The notes: generated by a model from the sequence alone, not told the origin. Counted from the stretch's first letter, positions 42,771 to 51,772 are shown. The stretch: DNA of 64,000 nt from Streptomyces hygroscopicus subsp. hygroscopicus (GCF_030269125.1 NZ_BSSM01000001.1:620001-684000); one strand, 5' to 3'. Translations and numbers: made by a program.

Positions 42771-43484
42771 TCAGGCCGCGCCCGCGAAGTGTTCCGCCAC
42801 CAGCTCCCGGACCACCTCGAAATCCCGGGCCACCAGCGCGTCCAGCAAGGACACGTGTTCCGCCGCGTCCGCGAGGAGATCCGCGCGGGCGTGCCGGACC
42901 GGGCCCCCGACCAGTGGCCACTGCGCACGGCGGTGCAGGTCGCACGCGATGCGCACCAGTTCCCCGTTGCCGGAGAGAGCCAGCATCGCGCGGTGGAAGG
43001 CCCGGTCGGACTCGGCGTACGTCGCGGGGCAGCCGGAGGCCGCCGCCCGGACCGTGTCCTCCGCCAGCGGCCGCAGCTCGGCCCAGCGGGCCGCCGGCAC
43101 CGAGCGGGCCAGCCGCAGCATCACCGGCACCTCGATCAGCCCCCGCACCTCCGCCAGCTCGGCCAGCTCCCGCGCGCCCCGCTCGACGACCCGGAAGCCC
43201 CGGTTGAGCACCACCTCGACGGCGCCCTCCAGGGCCAGCTGCTGCATCGCCTCCCGCACCGGCGTCGCCGAGACCCCGAAGCGCTCCCCGAGCACCGGGG
43301 CCGAGTACACCTCCCCCGGCTTCAGCTCGCCCGCCACCAGCGCCGTACGCAGCGCCTCCAGGATCTGTCCGCGCACCGAGGCCCGCTGTATCACGGGCCG
43401 CCCGGCGTCGGGCCGCCGCTGGTCCGGAACCATCCCCTCACCGTGCGTGTGCGCCGCCGCGGAGCCCTGCACGCCCTGCCTCAC
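42771..43484 (-). CDS. GntR-family (FadR/VanR, FCD-domain) regulator
   Basis: A 237-residue GntR regulator. The winged HTH spans about residues 32-95 and includes RGQILEALRTALVAGELKPGEVY and GVSATPVREAMQQLALEGAVEVV (shown in parts). The C-terminal FCD domain (about 105-230) has the metal/ligand pattern EVRGLIEVPVMLRLAR, YAESDRAFHRAMLALSGN and AAEHVSLLDALVARD. FCD regulators bind small organic acids. The start is GTG at 43484, after AGGAGG. Three dyads or repeats upstream (43502-43577) suggest autoregulation. Confidence 0.93.
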   Translation of the reverse strand: MRQGVQGSAAAHTHGEGMVPDQRRPDAGRPVIQRASVRGQILEALRTALVAGELKPGEVYSAPVLGERFGVSATPVREAMQQLALEGAVEVVLNRGFRVVERGARELAELAEVRGLIEVPVMLRLARSVPAARWAELRPLAEDTVRAAASGCPATYAESDRAFHRAMLALSGNGELVRIACDLHRRAQWPLVGGPVRHARADLLADAAEHVSLLDALVARDFEVVRELVAEHFAGAA

Positions 43485-43501
43485 GGGGTCCTCCTGGCGG
43501 C

Positions 43502-43577
43502 TTGTCGGTACTTGGGGTCATTGACGACGGGTTGTCGGTTGTTCGTCAAGCACCCTAGACGTACCGAGCGGTACGTC
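43502..43577. promoter_or_regulatory. Operator cluster upstream of the GntR gene
   Basis: TTGTCGGT occurs at 43502-43509 and 43532-43539. TTGACGA (43521-43527) is the inverse of TCGTCAA (43543-43549). GACGTACCG-AG-CGGTACGTC (43558-43577) is a perfect 9-bp dyad. These are candidate GntR sites and a second protein's operator. Confidence 0.5.
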
Positions 43578-43881
43578 AAACTCGATCGAGGACGAGCAGC
43601 CCCCGGCGTCCATTAAGATCAACGCGAGCCGGACCGCCGCGCACGGACAGGTGATTCACAACTTCCTCACCCTTCGCAGGAACTTTCCGAGGAACCATCC
43701 GTACGGGTAGTCTTATTCGAACTCAACTCCCGCCCCTCAAGCGGCAGTTCGAGCAGATCGCCGTCCCTGGGCATCCCCCCGCACCCTCTTGGCGGCCTCT
43801 TGCCGCGAAACCCCCTGAGGGCCGTCGGGAGTGGGCCACTATGGCGGGCGTTACGCCCTATCCCAATGCAAGGGACCCCTG
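43578..43881. other. Region upstream of the DUF2637 gene
   Basis: Relatively AT-rich around 43660-43745 and presumably holding the promoter of the DUF2637 gene. No gene, repeat or clear -35/-10 pair is seen. Confidence 0.45.
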
Positions 43882-44931
43882 ATGAGACTGACCGACATAT
43901 CGCTGAACTGGCTGCTTCCGGGCGCCGTACTGCTCCTGGGCATGCTGGTGGCGGTGGCGGTGCTCGCGCGCGGAAAGCGCTCCTCCGGGGAGAACGCGAG
44001 CGCGGACGACTCCTGGGAGCGCAGCGAGGAGCGCCGCAGGCGCAAGGAGGCCATCTACGGCACCGCCTCCTACGTGCTGCTGTTCTGCTGTGCGGCGGTG
44101 GCGGCCGCCCTGTCCTTCCACGGCCTGGTCGGCTTCGGCGAGCAGAACCTCGGCCTGACCGACGGCTGGCAGTACCTGGTGCCCTTCGGCCTCGACGGCG
44201 CGGCCATGTTCTGCTCCGTCCTCGCGGTGCGCGAGGCCAGCCACGGTGACGCGGCCCTCGGCTCGCGCATCCTGGTGTGGCTGTTCGCCGCCGCCGCGGC
44301 CTGGTTCAACTGGGTGCACGCCCCCCGCGGCGTCGACCACGCGGGTGCCCCGCAGTTCTTCTCCGGCATGTCCCTGTCGGCGGCGGTCCTGTTCGACCGC
44401 GCGCTGAAGCAGACCCGCCGCGCCGCCCTGCGCGAGCAGGGCCTGGTGCCGCGCCCGCTGCCGCAGATCCGCATCGTGCGCTGGCTGCGCGCCCCTCGCG
44501 AGACCTACAAGGCCTGGTCGCTGATGCTCCTCGAGGGCGTGCGCAGCCTGGACGAGGCCGTCGAGGAGGTCCGCGAGGACAAGCGCCAGAAGGACCAGGC
44601 GCGCGTGCGCCGGCGCGAGCAGGAGCGCATGGAACGCGCCCAGCTCAAGGCCATCAGCCGGGGCCACGGCCGCTTCGTGGGCCGCGTCGGCGGCGGGCGG
44701 CAGGTCGAGGTGCAGGCGGTCGAGCGCGGCCCCGCTTCCGCACCCGCGGAGCCTGCCATATCGACGACCGCGGAACAGCTGCCGGTACCGTCGCGTCCCT
44801 CCCTCCAGCCGGTCCGCAAAGGGTCTGAGCCGGTGACCGTCGACCTCACCGCGGAGGACGACACCATGGCCCTGCCCCGCCTGGACTCCCTGGAGCGCAA
44901 GCTCAAGGACCTGGAGCAGCAGTTCGGCTAG
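43882..44931 (+). CDS. DUF2637 membrane protein (SpdB-like)
   Basis: A 349-residue membrane protein with four hydrophobic helices in the first 175 residues: NWLLPGAVLLLGMLVAVAVL, YVLLFCCAAVAAALSF, QYLVPFGLDGAAMFCSVLAV and ILVWLFAAAAAWFNWVH. This pattern defines DUF2637, known from spread genes (spdB) of Streptomyces conjugative plasmids and from chromosomal copies. A charged helical region (about 220-260, many Glu/Arg) may be a coiled coil, and the C-terminal tail ends in LKDLEQQFG. AGGGAC precedes the ATG at 43882. No other transfer genes surround it, so this looks like a stable chromosomal copy. Function unknown. Confidence 0.88.
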   Translation: MRLTDISLNWLLPGAVLLLGMLVAVAVLARGKRSSGENASADDSWERSEERRRRKEAIYGTASYVLLFCCAAVAAALSFHGLVGFGEQNLGLTDGWQYLVPFGLDGAAMFCSVLAVREASHGDAALGSRILVWLFAAAAAWFNWVHAPRGVDHAGAPQFFSGMSLSAAVLFDRALKQTRRAALREQGLVPRPLPQIRIVRWLRAPRETYKAWSLMLLEGVRSLDEAVEEVREDKRQKDQARVRRREQERMERAQLKAISRGHGRFVGRVGGGRQVEVQAVERGPASAPAEPAISTTAEQLPVPSRPSLQPVRKGSEPVTVDLTAEDDTMALPRLDSLERKLKDLEQQFG

Positions 44932-44945
44932 GAAACACGGAGCTT

Positions 44946-44990
44946 CACGGGTCGGGGGCGTGACCGCCGCGGTCGCGCCCCCGACCCGTG
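44946..44990. terminator. Long perfect hairpin between DUF2637 and ATPase genes
   Basis: CACGGGTCGGGGGCG (44946-44960) pairs with 44976-44990, and the stem continues inward with GACC/GGTC to a 5-base loop. It lies between convergent genes. Confidence 0.9.
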
Positions 44991-45001
44991 CCCGCGCCCC
45001 C

Positions 45002-45652
45002 TCACGCCGCCTCGGCGCCCAGCTCGAACCACACCGACTTGCCGACCCCGTGCGGCCGTACACCCCAGGCGTCCGCGAGGGACTCCACCAGGACCATGCC
45101 CCGGCCGTGGGTGTCGTCGTCCGGATCGGGAGTGCGCACCCGGGGTCTTCGGGGCACGAAGTCCCGCACCTCCACGCGCAGTCCGCCGGGTACCACGACC
45201 GCCGTGAGGACGGCGTCGTCGTCGGTGTGCACGAGCGCGTTGGTGACCAGTTCGCTGGTGAGCAGCTCGGCGATCTCCGACCGTCCGGGCTTGCCCCAGT
45301 CCCGCAGCAGCTCGCGCAGCTCCCGGCGGGCCTCCGGCACGGCCCGCAGATCCGCCCGCCCGAGCCTGCGCCACAGCCGCTGCGGCGGCTCCACGGCCCG
45401 CCCGCGGCGCTCCCGCGCGTCGGTCCGGTCCCGGCGCTCTCGCCCGTCCCGCCGGTCCCGCACGTCCTCCACGGAGTCCGCGACGGGAGTCCGCACCAGC
45501 CGCCCCGGCGACTCCCCCGTGGCCCCGGCGGTCCCCGCGGTCTCCATGACACCGCCGGGAACCTCCCCCAGGGTCTCCCCCGTGCCGTCCCCCGGTTCCG
45601 CGGAGGGGGCCCCGGTGGTCACGGGACCGCCCCCTCGTGCCTGCCTCTTCAT
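45002..45652 (-). CDS. ATP-binding anti-sigma-factor-like protein (HATPase_c)
   Basis: A protein with a C-terminal GHKL/HATPase_c_2 domain of the RsbW-like type. The N-box is ELVTNALVHT and the G1 box DDDTHGRGMVLVESLADAWGV (shown in part). Streptomyces has many such orphan ATPases that bind sigma factors or antagonists. The N-terminal half is Gly/Thr/Arg-rich and probably disordered. The start is uncertain: I use ATG at 45652 (216 residues); in-frame upstream codons reach 45844, and a GTG in the same region is possible. Downstream is the hairpin shared with DUF2637. Confidence 0.82.
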   Translation of the reverse strand: MKRQARGGGPVTTGAPSAEPGDGTGETLGEVPGGVMETAGTAGATGESPGRLVRTPVADSVEDVRDRRDGRERRDRTDARERRGRAVEPPQRLWRRLGRADLRAVPEARRELRELLRDWGKPGRSEIAELLTSELVTNALVHTDDDAVLTAVVVPGGLRVEVRDFVPRRPRVRTPDPDDDTHGRGMVLVESLADAWGVRPHGVGKSVWFELGAEAA

Positions 45653-45956
45653 GGCCCCCGCCCGCACGCCGCTCGAACCCTGCCCCTCCTGGTCGAACAC
45701 GTTCACGGGGGGATGCTTGCCCAGTGGACCAACGGCCAGTCCTGGGGCCGGCCCGATGACCGGCGGTTCGGCCACCTCCCGGGCCCGCCACACCCGGGCA
45801 CGGGGCGCGGGCACGGACCGCGGGACGGCCTTCCGGACGGCCACCTGACGCCGCTGACGCCCCGTGACGGCCGGTCAGCCGCGCCCGGCACAGCCGGTCG
45901 GCAGGCCGTCACGGGCCGTGAAACTGGCCGAAATTGACTCCCCGGTCCGGGTGGTG

Positions 45957-47699
45957 TCAGGGCCGGGGCACGTTGCGCAGGTTGGAGCGCGCCATCTGGA
46001 CCATGCGGCCCACCCCGCCGTCCAGCACGATCTTGGAGGCCGACAGCGCGAACCCGGTGACCATCTCGGCGCTGATCTTCGGCGGGATGGAGAGGGCGTT
46101 CGGGTCGGTGACGACGTCCACCAGGGCCGGGCCCTTGTGCCGGAACGCGTCCTTGAGCGCGCCGGCGAGCTGCTTGGGCTTCTCCACCCGCACCCCGTAC
46201 GCCCCGCACGCGCGGGCCACGGCGGCGAAGTCGGGGTTGACGTTGGCGGTGCCGTACGCGGGCAGCCCGGAGACCATCATCTCCAGTTCGATCATGCCGA
46301 GCGCGGAGTTGTCGAACAGCACCACCTTGACCGGGAGGTCGTGCTGCACCAAGGTCAGGAAGTCCCCCATCAGCATGGTGAACCCGCCGTCCCCGGACAC
46401 CGACACCACCTGCCGGCGCCGGTCGGTGAACTGCGCGCCGATCGCCATGGGCAGCGCGTTGGCCATCGAGCCGTGCGAGAACGAACCGATGATCCGGCGG
46501 CGGCCGTTGGGCGAGATGTAGCGCGCCGCCCACACGTTGCACATGCCGGTGTCCACGGTGAACACGGCGTCGTCGTCGGCGACTTCGTCGAGTACGGCGG
46601 CCACGTACTCGGGGTGGATCGGGACGTGCCGGTCGACCTTCCTGGTGTACGCCTTGACCACGCCCTCCAGCGCGTCGGCGTGCTTCTTCAGCATCCGGTC
46701 GAGGAAGCGCCGGCTGGTCTTCTCCGCGACCCTCGGGATGAGGCAGCGCAGCGTCTCGCGCACGTCGCCCCACACCGCGAGGTCGAGCCGGGAGCGCCGG
46801 CCGAGCACCTCGGGCCGTACGTCGACCTGCGCGATCCGGACGTCGTCGGGCAGGAAGGCGTTGTACGGGAAGTCGGTGCCGAGCAGGATCAGCAGGTCGC
46901 ACTCGTGGGTGGCCTCGTACGCGGCGCCGTAGCCCAGGAGTCCGCTCATGCCGACGTCGTACGGATTGTCGTACTGAATGAATTCCTTGCCGCGCAGGGC
47001 GTGTCCCACCGGGGACTTGACCTTCTCGGCGAACCGCATGACCTCGGCGTGCGCCCCCGCCGTGCCGCTGCCGCAGAAGAGGGTGACCTTGCCGGCCTTG
47101 TCGATCATGTCCACCAGGGCGTCGATCTCGGCGTCGCCGGGGCGCACGGTGGGCCGTGAGGTGACCAGGGCGCTCTGCGCGGCCTTCTCCGGGGCGGGTT
47201 CGGCGGCGATGTCGCCGGGCAGCGAGACCACGCTGACCCCGCTCTGGCCGACCGCGTGCTGGATGGCGGTCTGCAGCAGCCGGGGCATCTGCTTGGCGCT
47301 GGAGATCAGCTCGCTGTAGTGGCTGCACTCCTGGAAGAGCCGATCGGGGTGGGTCTCCTGGAAGTACCCGAGGCCGATCTCGCTGGAGGGGATGTGGGAG
47401 GCGAGGGCGAGCACGGGGGCCATGGAGCGGTGGGCGTCGTACAGGCCGTTGATGAGGTGGAGGTTGCCGGGACCGCAGGAGCCGGCGCAGGCGGTCAGCT
47501 TCCCGGTGATCTGGGCCTCGGCACCGGCCGCGAAGGCGGCGGTCTCCTCATGGCGGACATGCACCCAGTCGATGCCGGAGTGGCGGCGGACGGCGTCCAC
47601 GACCGGGTTGAGGCTGTCGCCGACGACGCCGTAGAGGCGGCGCACGCCGGCGCGGGCGAGGATGTCGACGAACTGTTCGGCTACGGTCTGCTTGGCCAT
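45957..47699 (-). CDS. poxB: Thiamine-diphosphate-dependent pyruvate oxidase / pyruvate:quinone oxidoreductase
   Basis: A 580-residue enzyme of the PoxB type, converting pyruvate to acetate and CO2 with electrons passed to quinone or oxygen. The catalytic Glu lies in HVRHEETAAFAAGAEA (about residues 45-60), the ThDP motif is GDGGFTMLMGDF (about 440-450) with VVLFDNSALGM, and a central FAD domain is present (RRSRLDLAVWGDV). The start is the ATG at 47699; the frame upstream to 47765 is not domain-like. The short C-terminal tail RSNLRNVPRP replaces the membrane-binding helix of E. coli PoxB. It stands alone between opposed genes. Confidence 0.92.
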   Translation of the reverse strand: MAKQTVAEQFVDILARAGVRRLYGVVGDSLNPVVDAVRRHSGIDWVHVRHEETAAFAAGAEAQITGKLTACAGSCGPGNLHLINGLYDAHRSMAPVLALASHIPSSEIGLGYFQETHPDRLFQECSHYSELISSAKQMPRLLQTAIQHAVGQSGVSVVSLPGDIAAEPAPEKAAQSALVTSRPTVRPGDAEIDALVDMIDKAGKVTLFCGSGTAGAHAEVMRFAEKVKSPVGHALRGKEFIQYDNPYDVGMSGLLGYGAAYEATHECDLLILLGTDFPYNAFLPDDVRIAQVDVRPEVLGRRSRLDLAVWGDVRETLRCLIPRVAEKTSRRFLDRMLKKHADALEGVVKAYTRKVDRHVPIHPEYVAAVLDEVADDDAVFTVDTGMCNVWAARYISPNGRRRIIGSFSHGSMANALPMAIGAQFTDRRRQVVSVSGDGGFTMLMGDFLTLVQHDLPVKVVLFDNSALGMIELEMMVSGLPAYGTANVNPDFAAVARACGAYGVRVEKPKQLAGALKDAFRHKGPALVDVVTDPNALSIPPKISAEMVTGFALSASKIVLDGGVGRMVQMARSNLRNVPRP

Positions 47700-47774
47700 G
47701 TTCTCTCGTCTGCCCCTTCCGAGGTCCCGGACCCGTCCCTGGTTCCCGGTTCCATGGAGGCACACAAGGGGCCT

Positions 47775-49658
47775 TCACGCCTCCCACAGGGCCGCCGCCG
47801 TGCGGTCGTCGGCGTAACCCTTGACCCGTACCCGGGCGTCGGCGAGGAAGGCGGCGAGTCCCGGCGCGCGGCGGCCGGACCAGCGGCGGGACAGATAGGC
47901 GTTCAGCGCCGGCTCACCGCGCAGCGGCTCGGCCAGGCCCGGCGTGCACATCATCAGCGCATCACCCGGGCGGGCTAGCGAGACCCGGAAGCGGAAGGGG
48001 TCGCGGGCGGGCTCCGGCGGCGGCTCGGGCACGGGGTCGTACGCCCCCGGCGGGCCGGGGAAGCCGAGGGCGGGGGTGAGGCGGTCGTCGCCGGGCGGAC
48101 CGGGCGCCTCCTCGTGCGGGGCGGCGCCCGGCTCGATGTCCCGCCAGGTGCCGTCCCTCAGCAGGAAGAGGCCGCCGTCGCCGACGCCGAAGAACACGCG
48201 GGTGCGGCAGTGCGGGTCGGCGGGCAGCAGCAGGCAGCGCAGCGTGGCCGTGTACTCCGGCGGCTCCACTCCCCGTGCGGCGGCGCTCTCCCGGAGCCGG
48301 CCGAGGCTGCGGTCGGTCAGCCGGTGCAGCCCCGCCTTGAGGTCGGCGCGCCGGGTCGCGCGGATGTCCTCGGCCAGCCGCCGGTGGCTGCGGCCCACCG
48401 CCCGGCCGATCCAGCGGCACGCCTCCGCCGCCGCCAGGTGCGCCTGGGGGGTGGCCCGCGCGCCGGTGGCCATCGCGACGAGCACCAGCGCGTGTTCGCC
48501 GGTCCCGAACCGCGCGGTCAGCAGCGCGTCCCGGCGCGGCTCGCCCCGGTAGCGCGCCGAGTCCCCGCGCACCGACGCGGACCGCAGCGTCCAGCTCCCG
48601 TACCGGGCGCCGTCCACCACCGTGTCCGGCACCAGCTCCCCCAGTTCCTCCGGCTCGGCGACGGGGAGGGCGGTGGGCTCGGGGTCGTAGGTGGGGGGTC
48701 CGGAGCCGACGTAGTCGAGGCCGGAGTCATGGGCCGGCCCGGGGGCGGGGTCGTACGCCGAGTGGTGGGCCGAGGCGGATTCGGGCGCCGGGCGCTGGGC
48801 CGGGAGGACGGGAAGGGCCGGGACATCGGGCGGGGTGGGGACCTCCGATGGAGCCGCAACGTCAGGCGGGGCGCCATGCGGTGGAGCCGGGACGGCTCGC
48901 GACAGGGGAACGTCAGCCGGTTCCGGGAGGTCGGGCGGCGGAGGGACGTCGACCGGTTCCGGGAGGCCGGGCGGGACGCCATGCGGTGGAGCCGCAACGT
49001 CGCACGACAGGGCAACGTCAGCCGGTTCCGGGACATCGGGCGTCGGAGGGACGTCGACCGGTTCCGGGAGGTCGGGCGGGACGCCATGCGGTGGAGCCGC
49101 AACGTCGCACGACAGGGCAACGTCAGCCGGTTCCGGGACATCGGGCGGGGCGGGGACGTGCGGTGGAGCCGGAGCGTCGGGCGGGACGGCGCGCGGTGGA
49201 GCCGGGACGTCGGGCGCCACCGGGTCATCGCCCGGCACCCGGACGCCGGCGGGCCCCGGGGCTCCGGGCTGCGCGGGAACGCGGGCGGGACTCCGGACGA
49301 CGGCGGGTCCCGGGGCGTCTGGCCGGGCGCCGGCGGGTCCCGGGCCATCGGCGGGTCTCCGGACGCCGGCCGGAGCCGAGGCATCGGACCGCACCGGGAC
49401 GTCGCGCCGAGCCGGCCCGTCCGCAGGTCCCGGGATGTCCATGGGTCCCGGGATGTCCATGGGTCCCGGGGCGTCGGCGGGTACCGGGGGATCGGGCGGG
49501 GCCGGTCTCTTCCGGACCGTGTTCCGTACCGAGGTGAAGCGGTCGTCCAGGGAGTCGGGCGCGGTCGTCGGGCCCGTGTCCCCGGTGGAGTCGTCGTACA
49601 ACCGCCCCCACCAGTCGTCCTCGGGACGGGCGGTGGGCCTTCCCCCCTGCTGGCTCAT
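47775..49658 (-). CDS. Proline-rich PP2C-like protein, probable pseudophosphatase
   Basis: A 627-residue protein. Residues 1-50 include DDWWGRLYDD. Residues about 50-360 are low-complexity Pro/Ala/Asp/Val and include a 35-residue repeat (PEPVDVPP... PEPADVALSCDVAAPPHGVPP). The C-terminal 260 residues follow the PP2C fold: ARFGTGEHALVLVAMATG, VFFGVGDGGLFLLRDGTWRD and ALMMCTPGLAEPL. Where active PP2C enzymes have metal Asp residues (VADGMGG; SDGL) this protein has AMATG and TPGL, so it is probably inactive and may act by binding. The ATG at 49658 is preferred; upstream sequence is noncoding in character. It may be membrane- or wall-associated through the Pro-rich region. Confidence 0.8.
   Translation of the reverse strand: MSQQGGRPTARPEDDWWGRLYDDSTGDTGPTTAPDSLDDRFTSVRNTVRKRPAPPDPPVPADAPGPMDIPGPMDIPGPADGPARRDVPVRSDASAPAGVRRPADGPGPAGARPDAPGPAVVRSPARVPAQPGAPGPAGVRVPGDDPVAPDVPAPPRAVPPDAPAPPHVPAPPDVPEPADVALSCDVAAPPHGVPPDLPEPVDVPPTPDVPEPADVALSCDVAAPPHGVPPGLPEPVDVPPPPDLPEPADVPLSRAVPAPPHGAPPDVAAPSEVPTPPDVPALPVLPAQRPAPESASAHHSAYDPAPGPAHDSGLDYVGSGPPTYDPEPTALPVAEPEELGELVPDTVVDGARYGSWTLRSASVRGDSARYRGEPRRDALLTARFGTGEHALVLVAMATGARATPQAHLAAAEACRWIGRAVGRSHRRLAEDIRATRRADLKAGLHRLTDRSLGRLRESAAARGVEPPEYTATLRCLLLPADPHCRTRVFFGVGDGGLFLLRDGTWRDIEPGAAPHEEAPGPPGDDRLTPALGFPGPPGAYDPVPEPPPEPARDPFRFRVSLARPGDALMMCTPGLAEPLRGEPALNAYLSRRWSGRRAPGLAAFLADARVRVKGYADDRTAAALWEA
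48834..49148. repeat. 105-bp tandem repeat encoding the 35-residue unit
   Basis: Three tandem copies with 105-bp period (about 48834-48938, 48939-49043, 49044-49148). The last two are nearly identical; the first is more diverged. Confidence 0.85.
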
Positions 49659-50128
49659 GCCCTGATTGTCACCACGCGGGCGGGCGGAAAACGGGGCATC
49701 GGGAAATTCCCGCGCGCACGCCCGCGCGCGACGGCGTGTCGAGGGATGGTCCGGACAGCCGTACGAAAAGGGTGGCGGCCGCCGGGCGGTCCCACCCCCC
49801 ACGGGGAGACCGCCCGACGGCGTAGGAAGTGGCCCGGCGCCGTGTCCCGGACCGGACCATGTCGGCCACCCGCCCGGTGGCCGGATCGCGGCGTACTCGT
49901 CCTGCCGCGGTGAGGCCCACCTTGGCAGAGGCACCCGCGGTGCCGCGATGATGGGCGGCGGCGGGTTTACGCCGTGGCCGGTTTCCGCCAGCCGCGGTCC
50001 TCCGCGACAGCCTGTTCTCGGACGGCCGGTGCACGCACGGCCCGCTCCTCAGGTGGCTGTAGACATGCGGTACCCGGGTACGCAGGGACTCGGGTGCGCG
50101 AGGGAACCCAGGGGAGGGGCGCGGGGCG
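49659..50128. other. 470-base divergent intergenic region
   Basis: It separates the PP2C-like gene (minus) from the TrmB/LuxR regulator (plus). Open frames are shadows with Arg/Pro-rich products. I see no strong dyad or RNA gene; promoters are presumably here. Confidence 0.5.
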
Positions 50129-51118
50129 ATGCTGGCGGCGATAGGGCTGGACGAGAGGCACGAGGCGGCGTACCGGGCGCTGGTGGCGGTGGGCGCGGCC
50201 GATGTCGCCGATCTGGCGCGGCGGCTGGCGCTGGGGACGCAGGAGACCGAGCGCGCGTTGCGGGGGCTGGAGCGGCACGGACTCGCGGCCCGTTCCTCGG
50301 CGCGGCCCGGCCGGTGGGTCGCGGCGCCGCCCGCGGTGGCGCTGGGCGCGCTGCTGACCAGGCAGCGGCACGAGTTGGAGCGGGCGGAGCTGGCGGCGGC
50401 GCTGCTCGCGCGGGAGTACCGGGCGGCGGCGGCCGAACCCGCGGTGCACGACCTGGTGGAGGTGGTGACCGGTGCCTCGGCGGTCGCCCAGCGCTTCCTC
50501 CAGCTCCAGTTGGGCGCCGCGGAGGAGGTGTGCGCGCTGGTGACCGACAACCCCGTGGCGGTCTCCGCGGCGGAGAACGAGGCGGAGGAACAGGCGGCCG
50601 CCCGCGGGGTGCGGTACCGGGTGGTGATGGAGCGGGCGGTGCTCGATCTGCCCCGCGCGTTCGAGGGGCTGACCGAGGCGCTCGGCCGGGGCGAGCGGGT
50701 GCGGGTGGTGGACCGGGTGCCGACGAAGCTGGTGGTGGCCGACCGTGCGCTGGCGATGGTGCCCCTGACCTCGCACAGCGCGGAGCCGGCCGCGCTGGTG
50801 GTGCACGCGAGCGGCCTCCTGGAGCTGTTGGCCGGGCTGTTCGAGTCGGTGTGGCGCGCGGCGCTGCCGCTGCGGCTGAACACGGACGGCGCGGCCGAGG
50901 AGGTGCCGGACGGCCCGGACGCCACCGATCTGGAGGTGCTCTCGCTGCTGCTGGCCGGGCTGACCGACGCGAGCGTGGCCAAGCAACTGGACCTGGGCCT
51001 GCGGACCGTGCAGCGCCGGGTGAAGCGGCTGATGGAACTGGCCGGGGTGACCACCCGGCTCCAGCTGGGCTGGCACGCCCACGAGCGCGGCTGGGTCGCC
51101 CGCGAGCGGCGGGACTGA
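50129..51118 (+). CDS. TrmB-like/LuxR dual-HTH regulator
   Basis: A 329-residue regulator common in Streptomyces. The N-terminus has a TrmB-like winged HTH (about residues 1-70: IGLDERHEAAYRALVAVGAADVADLARRLAL in parts), a middle domain with ASAVAQRFLQLQLGA and RGVRYRVVMERAVLDL, and a C-terminal LuxR/GerE HTH (about 280-320: LAGLTDASVAKQLDLGLRTVQRRVKRLM in parts). GGGGAGG precedes the ATG at 50129. It is divergent from the PP2C-like gene, but no operator-like dyad is evident. Confidence 0.9.
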   Translation: MLAAIGLDERHEAAYRALVAVGAADVADLARRLALGTQETERALRGLERHGLAARSSARPGRWVAAPPAVALGALLTRQRHELERAELAAALLAREYRAAAAEPAVHDLVEVVTGASAVAQRFLQLQLGAAEEVCALVTDNPVAVSAAENEAEEQAAARGVRYRVVMERAVLDLPRAFEGLTEALGRGERVRVVDRVPTKLVVADRALAMVPLTSHSAEPAALVVHASGLLELLAGLFESVWRAALPLRLNTDGAAEEVPDGPDATDLEVLSLLLAGLTDASVAKQLDLGLRTVQRRVKRLMELAGVTTRLQLGWHAHERGWVARERRD

Positions 51119-51167
51119 TCCCGCCGCCGGCTTCGCCGGTCCGCCGGTTCTCCGGCACCCTGGGCAG

Positions 51168-51648
51168 ATGCACGCCCGGGAACTCCTGCCGGTCGGCGTG
51201 GTGGTCGCGTTCGGGCCGGCGGGTGTGCCGGTGCCCGGGGTGCCGGGGCCGTGGCTGGTGTGGGCCGGGGTCCTGTGGTGGGCGCTGAAGGATCCCCGCC
51301 CGCAGCGTGGACGGTGCCGCGGGCGCCACGGCGGTGCTGCTGCTCGCGCGGGTGGTGCGCTGGACCCTGCCGCCGCGCCGGCTACGCGGGAGCGGCGCGA
51401 CGCCCGCGACGCCGGCGTACGCCGGCGTGGGCGCGCTGCTGAGCTTCGGGCCGCTGCCGGGGGTGGGGGCGGTACCGGGTTTCCTGGCCGGGATCGACCT
51501 CCACGAGCGGCTGCGCCTGGGCCGGCACGGCGAGGCGACGGCCGCTCCGCGCACGACCATGCGCACGGGCGGCTCCCGCGTTCTAACCGAACTGTTCGCG
51601 TGCCTGCTGATCGCGGGGGCGTGGCCGGCAGTGGCGCAGCGGGGGTGA
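51168..51648 (+). pseudogene. Possible frameshifted small membrane protein gene
   Basis: The plus-strand frame from the ATG at 51168 gives MHARELLPVGVVVAFGPAG and GPWLVWAGVLWWALKD, then becomes Arg-rich noise. From a GTG at 51307 in another frame a second stretch begins, with GATAVLLLARVVRW, GVGALLSFGPLPGVGAVPGF and LTELFACLLIAGAWPAVAQRG to 51648. Both parts are hydrophobic and could be one membrane protein broken by a frameshift, or two chance frames. No family is recognised. Confidence 0.3.
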
Positions 51649-51772
51649 AACGGCCCGCGCCGCACGGCCGTCGGCTGTCCCCGTTAGGTGCGCCGCCGGC
51701 GTCCGGTCCGGGCCGTACGACGCCGCGGTCGCTCCCGCGCCGTGCGCGGCCTCGGCGGTACGACGCCGGCGG

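Noticed and set aside
48834..49148. Possible CRISPR array
   Set aside because: The units are 105 bp, in frame, and have no spacers; they encode a protein repeat.
49666..51288. 540-codon plus-strand open frame
   Set aside because: It overlaps the TrmB/LuxR gene in another frame and is Gly/Arg-rich without domains.
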